From positions 372,001 through 436,000 of the forward strand of contig JBAIAA010000904.1 in assembly GCA_037893245.1 (NCBI GenBank): a stretch of 64,000 bases of DNA, read 5' to 3'. The notes beneath the pieces were generated by a model. It made no database searches. It saw nothing but the letters and a program-made list of their open reading frames with translations, and was not told where the DNA came from. Positions within the stretch are counted from its first letter, which is position 1. Each line of letters opens with the position of its first letter. The translations under genes were made by a program, and so were the position numbers. Origin of the DNA: Crossaster papposus (taxonomy: Eukaryota; Echinodermata; Asteroidea; Velatida; Solasteridae). Shown piece by piece: positions 19,313 to 31,171 of this stretch.

Positions 19313-20870
19313 TCCTAACTTGAAAGCCATGCAAGTTGTTAAGAGAAAACATTAAACCAAATTCCATACATAATATTCAGGGAATTAAGATGTGGTTCGA
19401 GGTCATGTATCATGCAAGTTTGACCTTTGATTGTCTCTACCGTTGTTAGAGTCCATACATGTAGCAGGCATCAATGGGAAGACAGTCTAGATGATAAATT
19501 GAGGAAGTACATCGTTTGGCGAAATTATTTGAGCACAATCGGTGTGTAACTCAAGATACAGGGGGTGGTCATGCCAGTATTGCCACAAGTTGTCACAAAA
19601 TGTGTTCATCACAAAATGTACAGATATGCAACAAACTAACCACAGCTAGCTACCGGTACTGTCAAAAGAAGTATTACATTGATTTAAGGGAATAAATGTG
19701 TGTTCGAGAGGTTTTCAGCCAAAAAACCCAGAAAATCCCGGAAAATTGTCGCAAGTAAATGTTGGTGTTTCGCCATTCTGTGTGAGTCAAATGACATGTT
19801 TCCGCCTCTGTCGCTCTACACAATACAATTGTACATGCAATAAAGCGTATTTACTATGAACCAGACTATTGCCATTGGCAACCTCATTCCCAGGGCGTCG
19901 AGATGTATGCGCCCAACACTACCCGCTCTTACTATTGGAGACGATGTACGGTTGGAAATAAGGTGAGCCCTGGGGACAGGTATAATGCGACATCGCTTTG
20001 TTGCCAGCTGGTTTTAAACACTTCCAGCCATGTCTTTATCGTCCATTTATTACCGGCCACGTGACAGGCTCTTGACCAATAGGAATGCCTAAACTGTCCC
20101 AGGTATTTATGAATACATATTAATATGTTAAAATCCAGATAATTATGTACAATGAAAATAAGCGCTTGACTTGTTAACTTTTTAGCATTTTTTGCACTGA
20201 TTGGTTGCGGTCCTAAAATACTGTTCACCGACAACACACCGATAAACCGGCACAGCACCGACAACACACATGACACACCAACAACACGCACAGCACCGAC
20301 AACCCACCCAAAACGTAATCTATATTGGCAAAGAGGTATAGCAAATACTGAAATAGTACACACGATACAAATGATTGTGCTTGACTTGAGCCTGGCCCTG
20401 GCCTGGCTAGGACTAGGTTACATTTCTTTTGTGAAAATTAAATTTGTTTTTACGCAAAAATATATCTCTAATTCCAAAAAAACAGCGTCAGGTTTCACAA
20501 TTCTTTCCCATTTTCTAATTGACCGATAATATTAATAATATCTTTGCTCACTTTTTGTTATTGGTCCTTTCCAGTCCTCGAAGCAACACGGAATTAGTAG
20601 TAGTACAGTACATGTACATGTATGTATTATCTAGTCGACATTGAATGCAACATGATGAAGAGCGCCCCCAAGACAACACGCCCATCGTTCTGACTCTGGC
20701 CGTTTTCCAAGCCCAGTAGGCTCCATCAGCCTCTATTACCATTGACGAATTACTGCATAAACGAAGCCAAAACGGAGACGAAGCTTGGGCTTGGAAATCG
20801 ACCAAAAGCTTTTTTCCATTGCCACCTGATAGACCACAGGGCATGGCTGCAAAATGTGCTCAGAAATCAA
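19313..20870. repeat. 5' flank of TRIM copy 1, shared with copies 2 and 3
   Basis: Aligns in pieces with 37144-38620 (for example CAGGGAATTAAGATGTGGTTCGAGG, GACAGTCTAGATGATAAATTGAGG) and more loosely with 58850-59640. It contains a degenerate ACAGCACCGACAACACAC repeat (20220-20310) and the sequence AACAGCGTCAGGTT...CAATTC. It should contain the promoter. The open frame at 19932-20363 on the minus strand crosses the CA-rich repeat and is not credible. Confidence 0.6.
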
Positions 20871-22317
20871 TTTCCTTGGCGCACCTCTTGAATCTAAGTG
20901 GAATCACTGCAGTCTGTTAGCTGGGATCATGTGGATCACGAAAAACCGTGACCAAAATCCCCAATCGCAAGTTCACCAGTTAATTAAATATTTGCATTTT
21001 AATCACCTGTGTATAACGGGCGCCCTCTATTGACCAGGATTGGAAAGCTGTGTACATTTTCAATGGGAAAAGATTGCTTATTGCAGTTGCTTGCTCAAAA
21101 GGGAATCTACACAGACAGAATTCGATTAAAGAGGAATTAGGGTGTGTTTTAATGTCTTAATACAAATTTTCATTTTGTTCATTGCCATAATTTGAACTTT
21201 CTAATAGAGTGTCATTTTTGTATTGTTATTGTTTGTTTTTTGTATTATAATCTTTCTTTTTTTTGGGGGGGGGGTGGGGGGGGGGGGGGTTAAAAATCTA
21301 AATGTAAATTGTATGAAAAAATATATACACGACCAGATTTTTTTTTTAGCTTTAGTCTTTGATACATGTTTATTCCTGACGGTAAAACTGAAATTTGTCC
21401 ATGTCTTTAACAATGTACATGTGAGTGGGTGAACAACAACTCGTACCGATTTACATTAAATACACAATTCTGTTATAACAAACATTTTGCCCATTTCCAG
21501 CTGAATTTATATTAGGTAGAGTCAGATGGAAAGCAGACTGTGTGATACAATGTTTCTGTGGTGACAAGATCATTCCCCTCGATCTGTGAGAGCAGCCACT
21601 GATCTTCTTTTTTCCTCGCTGCTTCCAGAAGCTTTCCTGCAGTTAGCGTCTGGCATTGTGAAAGTTTGTCAAGGACAGTTGTTTGGTTTTTTGTGTCCAA
21701 ACTCCACCTCTGTTCTATTTTTTTAACGGCATATACTCAACTACATCACGTACTGTTGACAATGCGGATTCCTGCGGTACATCAACCAGTGCGTGTACGA
21801 TTGGAATGCCGATATGATCATCTCCGCTTTTTCGGCGATTTTTGCTTGGGTACATTTTTCCACCTACCGGCACAAGCGTGGAATTTTTTTAAACTCTTTT
21901 CAGAGAACAACAAAACCCTGGAATCTGCATCTGAACCGTGCATAATACACTTTTTGTGTTCAAATCGCTATCATCTGAGCAGCTCGTGTCAACAGCGCCT
22001 ATGCTCGCTCTATTTCACAACGCCCGCTATTGGTCCATTTTCCCACTATTTGCGCAAACGTGCCGCACCACGACATAAGGGCCTCGTTGATTGGTCGTTG
22101 AAAAACATGAATTTTAAATTGAGATTTTATCGAGTACTGGTTCGCAGACCGTTTGGGGATTTTATTTGCGAGTTTCCCAACAACTTCCTAAGTAGTTTAA
22201 AGTAAAATTTATATAGATTCACGATATGCGTCAAGAAGGTGCAAGATAATGATGAGCACAACCTGCGCGCGCAAGGCCGAGGGCGCAGCGCGAGGGTTTA
22301 TCGGGTGCACTACACTG
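20871..22317. other. Unit-specific spacer between TRIM copy 1 and block P
   Basis: Not matched in the other units, where different mobile elements lie at this place. It contains a poly(G) tract (21265-21289), a minus-strand fragment of a protein-coding sequence (21512-21700) and a GC-rich stretch (22265-22300). About 1.4 kb probably holds one or more old insertions whose ends I could not define. Confidence 0.5.
21512..21700 (-). pseudogene. Fragment of an unrecognised repetitive protein gene
   Basis: The 62-residue frame reads like real protein (KLSQCQTLTAGKLLEAARKK, LLSQIEGNDLVTTETLYH, then C). A motif of the form YHxxC after an acidic helix is, from memory, common in N-terminal parts of uncharacterised multi-copy proteins of marine invertebrates. 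No start, finger partner or continuation was found on either side, so it is a dislodged exon or relic. Function unknown. Confidence 0.4.
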
Positions 22318-22990
22318 ATTGTGTGGGCACGATCTACCACTAATTAACTACATTTTCTCATTGTCACACAGAAAAAGGCCATTATACCATGGAGAAATAA
22401 GATGTCTCCATGATTATACTATAGACTGCGCTCGTTCACAACCACACATCTCACTAAAGAGTATAGTGGCGTTACTTCAAAGTACATGTACTATCTTATT
22501 CGTATTGCCTTTTCGCAATGCAAACCTTTAAATCTCATCTAAACTGATTATGACATCCATGAATATAATATTTAATACACGTTCTAAAATTAATATAATG
22601 TTCCTTACACTACCTCCATGCTTACACTCTTTGTAATTTCCCTTTCATTGTCTTTGTAACCTGTGCCTATAGACACAGTTTTAAGAACAAAGTCGTCTGT
22701 GCCGGGCTGCTTCCGTCAAATCTGCTTACAACCAAAAAAATCTCATCTCATGTTGCGTACCGTAGTTTCTTCCCTATTGTCTTAATTATGTTGTATTGCC
22801 TCCTCTGCAATTATTTGTTTCCTTGTTATTTTAATATTTTCTTATTTCCTTTTTTTTTTTTTTTTTCTCATTCCTTGATAGTTTTAATTTATCATATTTT
22901 CCCCTCCATTTATTTTGTTGTGTCAGTCATTGTCTTGTTTGTTTGATTGTTTGTTGAGGTGTTTGTTTGAAAATACGTTTTCACGGATTA
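22318..22990. repeat. Repeat block P, copy 1
   Basis: Begins near TGTGTGGGCACGATCTACCAC and includes AATTAACTACATTTTCTCATTGTC, CGTTCACAACCACAC, and CCTTACACTACCTCCATGC. It recurs at 39990-40560 and again at 63885-64000 (cut by the window end). It lies upstream (5') of the TRIM genes in every unit, marking the duplicated segment. No gene. Confidence 0.8.
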
Positions 22991-22992
22991 GT

Positions 22993-23007
22993 CCCCCCCC
23001 CCCCCCC
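22993..23007 (+). repeat. Poly(C) tract
   Basis: Fifteen C in a row at the end of block P; the corresponding place of the next unit (40693-40712) also has a C run, so the tract predates the duplication. Confidence 0.85.
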
Positions 23008-23029
23008 TTCTTCCTCTTATATCCTATAC

Positions 23030-24480
23030 ACCCCTATATATCTCAACTTGGGAATGACTGAGATTTCGGCAATGGTTGGAAATACCTGACTATTTTCAAA
23101 CACTTCCCCAAATTTATTAAATTAAGTTAAACCTCATTTGTTTGGCAATACTGTTACACATCCGCGCATGCTGTTGTCAACCAACTAGTCTGGTTTCCTA
23201 ACCTGATAATTCTCTAACATCTATCAATTGCTCTGTTTTTCCTGAATGAAGTCGAGGAACATCATTAATGTTCTTGGTTTTTCCCAGCATCTATTCACGC
23301 AAAACTTTAAAAAATTGATCTCTGTCACAATATTTACCATAAATATAAACTATATTTCAAACCCAAAGATTTAGAAAATTACAACAAAAGCAAATGGTGT
23401 ATATACTACTTTCCAATCATGTAACTTTGAAACCTAGAGGCGTACACTAAGAAATTAAAAAAATCTATATAAAGCCAAAAACACGGTATACAGTATATCT
23501 ATATATTTATCTATCTATTGGAATTATTTTATAAAAGCAAATCTTCCAGAAGGAACAATACCATTGGAGAACTAACCTACTGGGCGAAATGTTCATGTAA
23601 AATCTTAGTATGAGGGTACAGCATTAACAATCATTGAAAACGAGGCATTTTGTTCATCTATCGCCACCACGACATTATTCAAAAGTGTACCCCATAGATC
23701 TTGCTACATTATGACTCGCACACTATTAGAAAATAAAAGAAAATCCGAACAAATAATACATTTTTACTCGCTTAATTGGTGTTAAACGTCGCGGTTTTAG
23801 TAAAATATTTATCCATTTTGTGTGTAAAATAACATCAAAATTATCAGAATAATGTAATATAGGTTTTCCCGACCAATTTCGAAAAAATAGCGCTTCAATT
23901 CATCTTGATAATGACCAATGTGAAGCGAATTAGCTCTCGGCTGACGTTCCGTGGTACCTATTAGATTTTAGACGTTCAAATTCGACGTTTCATACCAGTC
24001 ATATTCATGTTTTACTCATCCTACGTTAAATTTTTGGCATTTGGTTTAAGTGGTCATTTGAGTTAGCAGTCGGTTTGGTAAAAGCTTATTTGCATAAGAT
24101 CCATATTCGTCTTTTCGTTTTTATTTGCGCTCATTCTATTTAGCACTTTCTGCATCCAAAATATAGGTTTTTCCGGACGATATCGCAAAATGTGCACATA
24201 AATTTGTAACTGGTGCATTCGTTTTCGGGCGAAATAGTATGAACGTTTACATTCCCGTTTTCTTTTTAACAATAGATAATTCGTTTTTGCATAATGGTGC
24301 ATCCAGTGCACTGAATTTAGTATATTGATAGTTCATTTTAGCGCCAATTTGAATGCACACCCGCAATCATGTTTTCCTTCTAATTTATCAACATTCAATT
24401 TCGCTAATTGAGCAGCCGATTTTCTACGCATTTGTATGCCTGGTCAAGCATTGGAATCCATATGTGTTATCAGAAGTAAC
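23030..24480. repeat. Duplicated AT-rich block B, copy 1
   Basis: Very similar to 40740-42155 over its whole length (for example ATCTATTCACGCAAAACTT, ATCTATCGCCACCACGACATTATTCAA, GGTTTTCCCGACCAATTTCGAAAA). It is also more distantly related to block C (28380-29500 and 43165-44270), which shares many of the same words, so blocks B and C are themselves old duplicates. No gene is seen. Confidence 0.8.
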
Positions 24481-26110
24481 ATATGGGGAATTAAACCATG
24501 CAGGTGGTCTCGTCTTTGAAACTACCAAATAAATCTATATTAACCACTAAGTGGAAGAAAAAACCTTTCTTTGCCCAGCATTTGCTACGATCATATAGCT
24601 AGATTTTACTTTATGCCCCCTAAAATTTTCCAATAAGGGCTGCAAGAGGGAGATACAGATGGGTCTCGAACGTTGATCGAAATCGTCTCATCGATGCCTT
24701 AGAGGCTGACGACGCGGACTACTTAGATAGCAAATAGACTGGACATCAACCACTCATGTCTTGGTGGACAGTTCATTAACGGATAGACAATTGAAGTCAT
24801 TAACAAAAACAAAATAACCTCAATTCTTCAAAATCCTCATTTGGATAAATTCCTAAGTAGCCTCAATCTTGCAAATTCATCTGATGCATCAACTTCCAAG
24901 TGACCTCATTCCTGCAAAAACCTGCAAAGAGGATTTTGGAGGATTTGGGATGGTTAGGGTTAAAATAAATTTAAGAGCCAACACATAAATTAATGATCAA
25001 TTTGTCCCACGATACATTGATTTATTAATGATTTAATCCAAGTTGTATCGTGAATTATATATCCATATGTACTTTATTGAAATTGAATGCAGAATAGGCG
25101 AATTTAAATTATAACAAATGAAAAAGAATATTCAATTCAGGCCGTGACACAATGATAAATCGATTTGCTGCGAAATAGATTGCACATTCTTAGAAATCGG
25201 CCACGCATACGCCAAACCGAAACCCCAATCACGTGATTGTAATCGTTTTATATGGGGAATTAAACTAGGTGGTCTCGTCTTTGAAACATACCAAATAAAT
25301 GCTTTATAAACCCCTAAGTTGAAGAACAAAAATCTTTATTCGCTCAGCATTTGCCACGATCGCATCTTATTGCTAGATTTTAATTTATGCCCCCTAAAAT
25401 TTCCAATACTGGCTGCAAGAGGGAGATACAGACGAGTCTCGGACGTTGATCGAAATCGTCTCATCGATGCCTTTGAGGCTGATGACGCGGACTACTTAGA
25501 ATATACTGGACATCGACCACTCATGTCTTGGTGGATAGTTCGTTGACGGATAGACAATTGAACTGATAACATGATAGAGAAGTCATTTACAAAAACATAT
25601 TAACCTCAATCCTCCAAAATCTTCATTTGGATAAATATTCAAGTAACCTCAATCCTGCAAATTCATCCAGCATTAGGCCTTATGACCTAGAGCCTGCATT
25701 GTCCTCAAGTGGCAAACCCCTAAACGCCCTCAATCCTGCAAATTCATCGGATGCATCAACTTCCAAGTGACCTCATTCCTGCAAAATCCGGCAATTTGCA
25801 AAGAGGATTTTGAAGGATTTGGGATGGTTAGAGTTAAAATACATTTAAAATAAAGAGCCAACATATTATTGATCAATTAGTCCTACAATACATTGTTTTA
25901 TTAATGATTTAATCCAAATTGTATCGTGATAGCCATATATACTTTTTTGAAATTGAATGCAGAATACGCGAATTCAAATTATAACAAATGAAAAAGAATA
26001 TTCAATTCAGGCCGTGACACAATGATAAATCGATTTGTTGCGAAATAGATTGCGCATTCTTAATAATCGGCCACGCATACGTCAAGCCGAAAGCCCAATC
26101 GTGTGTTTGT
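24481..26110. repeat. Tandem duplication of about 770-860 bp
   Basis: The stretch beginning ATATGGGGAATTAAAC (24481) and the one beginning ATATGGGGAATTAAACTAGG (25252) run in parallel, including GGTGGTCTCGTCTTTGAAAC, GGCTGCAAGAGGGAGATACAGA, CTCAATCCTGCAAATTCATC-like words and GATTTGGGATGGTTAG. Each holds one copy of a fossil transposase helix-turn-helix. A third, shorter copy lies at 42155-42460. Confidence 0.8.
25386..25546 (+). pseudogene. Fossil transposase N-terminus (helix-turn-helix), best copy
   Basis: Starting near ATGCCCCCTAAAATTTCC, a short frame gives MPPKIS..., and after a frame change RGRYRRVSDVDRNRLIDAF then EADDADYLE. An R-x-R-R-V-S...R-x-R-L-I-x-A-F pattern is typical of the N-terminal helix-turn-helix of Tc1/IS630-like transposases (pattern recognition, no search). 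Related copies at about 24645-24780 and 42300-42450 have different stops. No DDE domain follows; minisatellite or spacer sequence takes its place. Confidence 0.5.
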
Positions 26111-26589
26111 AATCGTTTAAATGAAACGCTAAGCACATTCATTTATTTGAATTAAACAAAATAAAATTGAATTCTCGTTTTTGCGAAAATGAAACTCGGA
26201 CATACGTCGTTCTGAAAATCAGCTCGATATTGAATGCACCTTTTACAAATGAATGTGTAAATGTTGCGATATCGTCCGGGAAAACCTATCATTGATGTTC
26301 ACCTTGTATCTTTTTGGTATTGAAGTGGTCAAGTTTACTTTTTCTTAAAAACCTGAGAATATATTCTTTCCATAACACCTTTTGTCATCCGTTTATTTAA
26401 GATTTTGGGAAACATTCCCGATATAAGGCATATAATTTATTTTCGTCGAAGTTTTGTGTTTATTTGTATTAGGCCTACTGTGTAGTTGGCCAACAACTCT
26501 GTGGTGAGTCTGACGGTCCGCATTGGGTTATTTTGCATACCAGCACCGCGGAAACCGCTAAATACAGGGGATGACCGTTCGCTCAATCG

Positions 26590-27924
26590 TCCGCTCATGA
26601 AGGGACCAAGAGCTCACAAGGGACTCTAGCTCGCCCGCTTATATGAAGAGGACCAATAGCTCATACGATACGATAGCCCGTCCGCTTATGAAGGGTACCA
26701 AGAGCTCATAAGATACGATAGCCCGTCCGCTTATGAAGGGGACCAAGAGCTCACAAGGGACGATAGCTCGCCCGCTTATGAAGGGGACCAAGAGCTCATA
26801 AGATACGATAGCCCGTCCGCTTATGAAGGGGACCAAGAGCTCATAAGGGACGATAGCTCGCCCGCTTATGAAGAGGACCAAGAGCTCATAAGATACGATA
26901 GCCCGTCCGCTTATGAAGGGGACCAAGAGCTCACAAGGGACGACAGCTCGCCCGCTTATGAAGGGGACCAAGAGCTTATAAGAGACGATAGCTAGCGCGC
27001 CCGCTTATGAAGGTGACCAAGAGATAAGAGACGATAGCTAGCCCGTCCGCTTATGAAGGGGACCAAGAGCTCACAAGGGACGATAGCTCGCCCGCTTATG
27101 AAGGGGACCAAGAGCTCATAAGATACGATAGCCCGTCCGCTTATGAAGGGGACCAAGAGCTCATAAGGGGCGATAGCTCGCCCGCTTATGAAGAGGACCA
27201 AGAGCTCACAAGGGGCGATAGCCCGCCCGCTTATGAAGGGGACCAAGAGCTTATAAGAGACGATAGCTAGCCCGTCCGCTTATGAAGGGGACCAAGAGCT
27301 CACAAGGGACGACAGCTCGCCCGCTGATGAAGGGGACCAAGAGCTTATAAGAGACGATAGCTAGCGCGCCCGCTTATGAAGGTGACCAAGAGATAAGAGA
27401 CGATAGCTAGCGCGCCCGCTTATGAAGGGGACCAAGAGCTCATAAGAGACAATAGCTCGCCCGCTTATGAAGGGGACCAAGAGCTCACAAGGGACGATAG
27501 CTCGCCCGCTTATGAAGGGGACCAAGAGCTCACAAGGGACGATAGCTCGCCCGCTTATGAAGGAGACCAAGAGCTTATAAGAGACGATAGCTAGCGCGCC
27601 CGCTTATGAAGGTGACCAAGAGCTTATAAGAGACGATAGCTAGCGCGCCCGCTTATGAAGGGGACCAAGAGCTCATAAGAGACAATAGCTCGCCCGCTTA
27701 TGAAGGGGACCAAGAGCTTATAAGAGACGATAGCTAGCGCGGCCGCTTATGAAGGGTACCAAGAGCTTATAAGAGACGATAGCCCGTCCGCTTATGAAGG
27801 AGACCAAGAGCTCATACGAGACGATAGCTCGCCCGCTTATGAAGAGGACCAAGAGCTCATAAGAGACGATAGCTTGCGCGCCCGCTTATGAAGGGGACTA
27901 AAAGCTCATATGAGACGATACCTT
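26590..27924. repeat. 45-bp minisatellite array (about 28 units)
   Basis: The unit reads about CCCGCTTATGAAGGGGACC, AAGAGCTCATAAGAGACGAT, AGCTCG. Most units are 45 bp, others about 49-51 bp with an extra GCGC or TAGC. Because 45 is a multiple of three, long frames stay open on both strands: plus reads AYEGDQELIRDDSSP per unit, minus reads VPFISGRAIVPCELL. The longer units break both frames. A shorter array of the same unit is at 42452-42720. No evidence of a real protein. Confidence 0.9.
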
Positions 27925-28379
27925 CCTAGCTGAAATTGAAGAATGGATTGATGAAATTGAAGAATGGATTGATAAAAATAATTGTGAAAAGAAATGAAAA
28001 CCAACTACTGAAGGCGCGTTTGGCGTTCCATAATAGCCCGTCCGCTTATGATCATGAAGAGGACCAAGAGCTCTATTAGAGTATTTTGAGTTACAGTACT
28101 TAATTATTTTCTTTAATTAATAAGTAAAGGTAATTGTGAGATTTTTTTAATCCAGAAGTAAACGTATTGATTAGCATTTGTTATTGTCCAATTGAGAAGT
28201 AATCCAACTTGAGTAATTTATTCGATAAATGTTTTTTCCTAGACTTTTTTTCCTAGACTAAAAACACCCAAAAAATAAAACAATATTAAAGGCTAAAGGA
28301 ATATTATATTTGTAAATGTGAATATATAATTAATTGTGAATAAATTGTAATATTTTTAATATAGTAAATAAACTTGAAT
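27925..28379 (+). other. Minisatellite-to-block C junction
   Basis: Directly after the array, a plus frame in step with the unit reads FLAEIEEWIDEIEEWID and then KNNCEKK and a stop (27925-27997); the paralogue at 42720-42798 encodes nearly the same acidic tail. A lone half unit recurs at 28038-28072. The rest (28080-28379) is AT-rich without genes. The tail may be the end of an old reading frame in which the minisatellite expanded. Confidence 0.45.
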
Positions 28380-29834
28380 GTTTTTGCCCGCTATACCCTA
28401 TACACACACCCCTTATAATTTATATCTCAAAGAAATTATTAAGATTTCGGCAAAGGTTGGAAATACCTGCCTATTTTCAAACACTTCCCCCAATTTATTA
28501 AATTAAGTTACACCTCAATTGTTGGCAATACTGTTACACATTATTTTGTGCATGCAGTTGCCAGCCAACTAGTCGGGTTTCTAACCTGATATTTCTCTAA
28601 CATCCATCAAATGCACTGTTTTGTCTGAACGAAGTCAAGGAACACCATTACATTTCCTGGCGATTCCCAGCATCTATCCACGCAAAACCTAAAAAATTGA
28701 TCTCGTCAAAATATTTACCATAATAATAAATCTTATTTCAAACCCAAACATTTTCGAAAATTACAACAAAAGCAAATGGTGTATACTACATTCAAATCAT
28801 TAAACTTTGAAACCTAGAGAAGTACATTCAGAAATTCAAAAAATCTCTATAAAGCCAAAAACAGTGTATACAGTATATCTATTTTTTCTATAGATCTATG
28901 TGTCTTTTTGCCGATTAAATAAAAAGAAATCTTCCAGAAGGAACTTATCAATACCTTTGGAGGACTAAGCTACTGAGCGAGTTTTTATATAAAAATCTTT
29001 ATGAGGGTACAGCATTAAAAACAATCATTGAAAACGGGTCCTTTGTTATCTATCGCCACCACGACATTATTCAACAGTGTACACCTTAGATCTTGCTACA
29101 TTATGTCCCACACATTTCAGTCTTTTAGAAAATCCGAACTAATAATACATTTTTACTCGCGTAATTGGTGTTAAACGTCACAGTTTTAGTAAAACATTTA
29201 TCTATTTTGTGTGTAAAATAACATTAACATTATCATATTAAATTATTATAGGTTTTCCCGACCAATTAGCTCTCTGCTATCGTTCGTGTGGTTCGTATTA
29301 AATTTCAGCCGTTCAAATTCGGTTTCATACCCGACAAATTCATGTTTTACTCATCCAACGTTAATTTGTTGGCATTTGGTTTAATGGTCATTCAATATTT
29401 AGCAGTCGGTTTGGTAAAAGCTTATTTGCATAAGATCCACATTCATATTCGTTTTCATTTTCGCTCATTCTATTTAGCACTTTCCGCATCAAAAACATAA
29501 CAAGGGTAACGACTCGGACAAGATGCAAAGTAATTTGTTTCAACTTTTTCACAAGTTTAATTCTAGTCTTGTTTGTTTAGTTTTAACGAATCCGTGTTTA
29601 ACCCAAAGAAGTAAAATATAAGTTAGCAATACGGACAAATTTTACCTACGGAGTGAAAGTCAAGTTACAAACAATAAACTTTGGCAATAGTAAACTTAGG
29701 TTTCCCCGCTTTTTATCGCGTATACACATAGTTTTTGTATTTTTTTACTTGTTACTTTTAGCTCTTTTATCTTGTGTATTTAATAGAAATCTGTGGGTTT
29801 TTTTTTCTTCTAACTGATTTTTCTTTTTGATGTG
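28380..29834. repeat. Duplicated AT-rich block C, copy 1
   Basis: Almost identical to 43165-44612 (for example CCCGCTATACCCTATACACACACCCC and AACCTGATATTTCTCTAACATCC). The open frame at 29288-29500 is conserved in the paralogue (44062-44274) but begins at GTG and has no recognisable motif; conservation reflects recent duplication. Ends precisely where the TTAA-flanked MITE begins. Confidence 0.85.
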
Positions 29835-29838
29835 TTAA

Positions 29839-30177
29839 AGGTAGTATACACCATTGGTAATTGCTTGAATTATCATGAATGGGTAGATTTGGGGGGCTGT
29901 ATTAAATAGTAAATATCGTTTAACTGACTTTTCCGAAGTTTTACAATCATGGATGCCGAGAAAAGCACGAAAAACAGCCTTTGTTTTCAACCGGGGTCGA
30001 GCAGTTATTCTTATGTTATCTTTGTTTTTTTCGCTTTAAAAAAAACTAATTACAGGATATCTAGCGCAATCCTTTTGCTGAATGCCTAGAATCATTATTT
30101 ACTTTCAATTGAGTAAGGTATTTCTTAATAATTCAGAAGTAAATATTTTCGATATCTGCAAATGGTGTATACTACCT
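29839..30177. mobile_element. TTAA-flanked MITE, 339 bp, with paralogous empty site
   Basis: Terminal inverted repeats AGGTAGTATACACCATT... and ...AATGGTGTATACTACCT. TTAA stands on both sides (29835-29838 and 30178-30181). The paralogous unit at 44608-44620 reads GTGTTAAACAAGCGG with one TTAA and no insert, which is the exact empty site. TTAA target duplication is known for Kolobok and piggyBac elements; the AGG terminus does not decide between them. It carries no gene. Confidence 0.92.
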
Positions 30178-30496
30178 TTAAACAAGCGGCAAAAAGATTT
30201 TGTTGCTGCTTCTTTGTGGCAGAATGTTGTTAGAAAAGTTCTCATTTACTTAATCAATTTGGAATAAGGCACTGTATAATTCTAAAGAACTGAACCGTTG
30301 TCGAATTCCTTTGCTTATATTCCATATACTTGCCGAACTGGCGCAACTGGAAGCTCGAGCGAATTTGAATGACCCAATGTGACATTGTTGCAAAATGAAG
30401 TTGGATGCATCGAGATTAAAAATAAACAATCTATTTAGCTAATACAAATGTTGATCTAAAACGTGCATCAAAATTCGTGCGAAAATGGGCGATTCT

Positions 30497-31171
30497 TATT
30501 TATTTATTTATTTGTTGTTTTATTTAACCAGGGTGGCCTTATCAGTTAAAAAAAATGCTTTCCAAAAGGGCCCTGCATATAACCTAAATAGTATTTAAAA
30601 CATAAATTGAAATAAAACAAGACCAAAAATAAAACAAAAAATCAAAAATTTAAATCAAAAATTTAAATCTAAAATTAACATTTTAAATTAACATTTTAAA
30701 TTAACATTCAAATTAACGTTCAAATAAAAATGAAAAGGACCATAGAGAAAAAGATATATTAGATCCAAAGACTATTCCAATAAATACAAACAGCACCTTA
30801 ATTAAAAGCATTAAGATTGCTGTTTCATAGGAATTTTAAAAAACATGTTAAGATTAAGCAAACAAATACAACGATGAAACATAATTATAGCAAACAAAAT
30901 TCATATAAAATACGAATTTGAATATGCAAGACAATAAGAACAAATATTAAAATACATATAAAAACAATGACAGCAAAGAAAGAACAGGACAAATAAAAAA
31001 CATCAGAACAAGAAATAAAAATGAATAAAAACAAGGACTAGGCTTAATAAACATTGGTTTTCGATAAGTAGACTCTTGAGACAAAATGAACTTAAAAGAT
31101 ATAAAAATAAAGTTGCCAGCAACATTAATTAAAAAGAGCTTTAAAAACATTAAAAAGAGCTTCAAAAACGA
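30497..31171 (-). mobile_element. Retroposon-like insertion with (AAATA)n tail on the minus strand
   Basis: The paralogous units (15425-15445 and 44960-44980) run straight from GGGTGATTCGTCAT to TTTGGCTGCCAA, whereas here about 675 bases intervene. Read on the minus strand the insert ends in GGTTAAATAAAACAACAAATAAATAAATAA, a typical tail of a SINE or truncated LINE. The interior is A-rich with simple repeats (ATTTAAAATTAACATT-like) and no protein. CGATT occurs on both sides and may be a short target duplication. Confidence 0.65.

Noticed and set aside
19932..20363. 143-residue minus-strand frame in the TRIM 5' flank
   Set aside because: Spans a degenerate ACAGCACCGACAACAC repeat and is not conserved in the paralogous flank.
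26639..27570. Minus-strand repeat proteins (VPFISGRAIVPCELL units)
   Set aside because: Product of a 45-bp minisatellite whose length keeps any frame open; longer units break the frame and no start context or flanking domain supports a protein.
27000..27900. CRISPR-like repeat array
   Set aside because: Repeats are contiguous without unique spacers and the genome is eukaryotic; this is a minisatellite.
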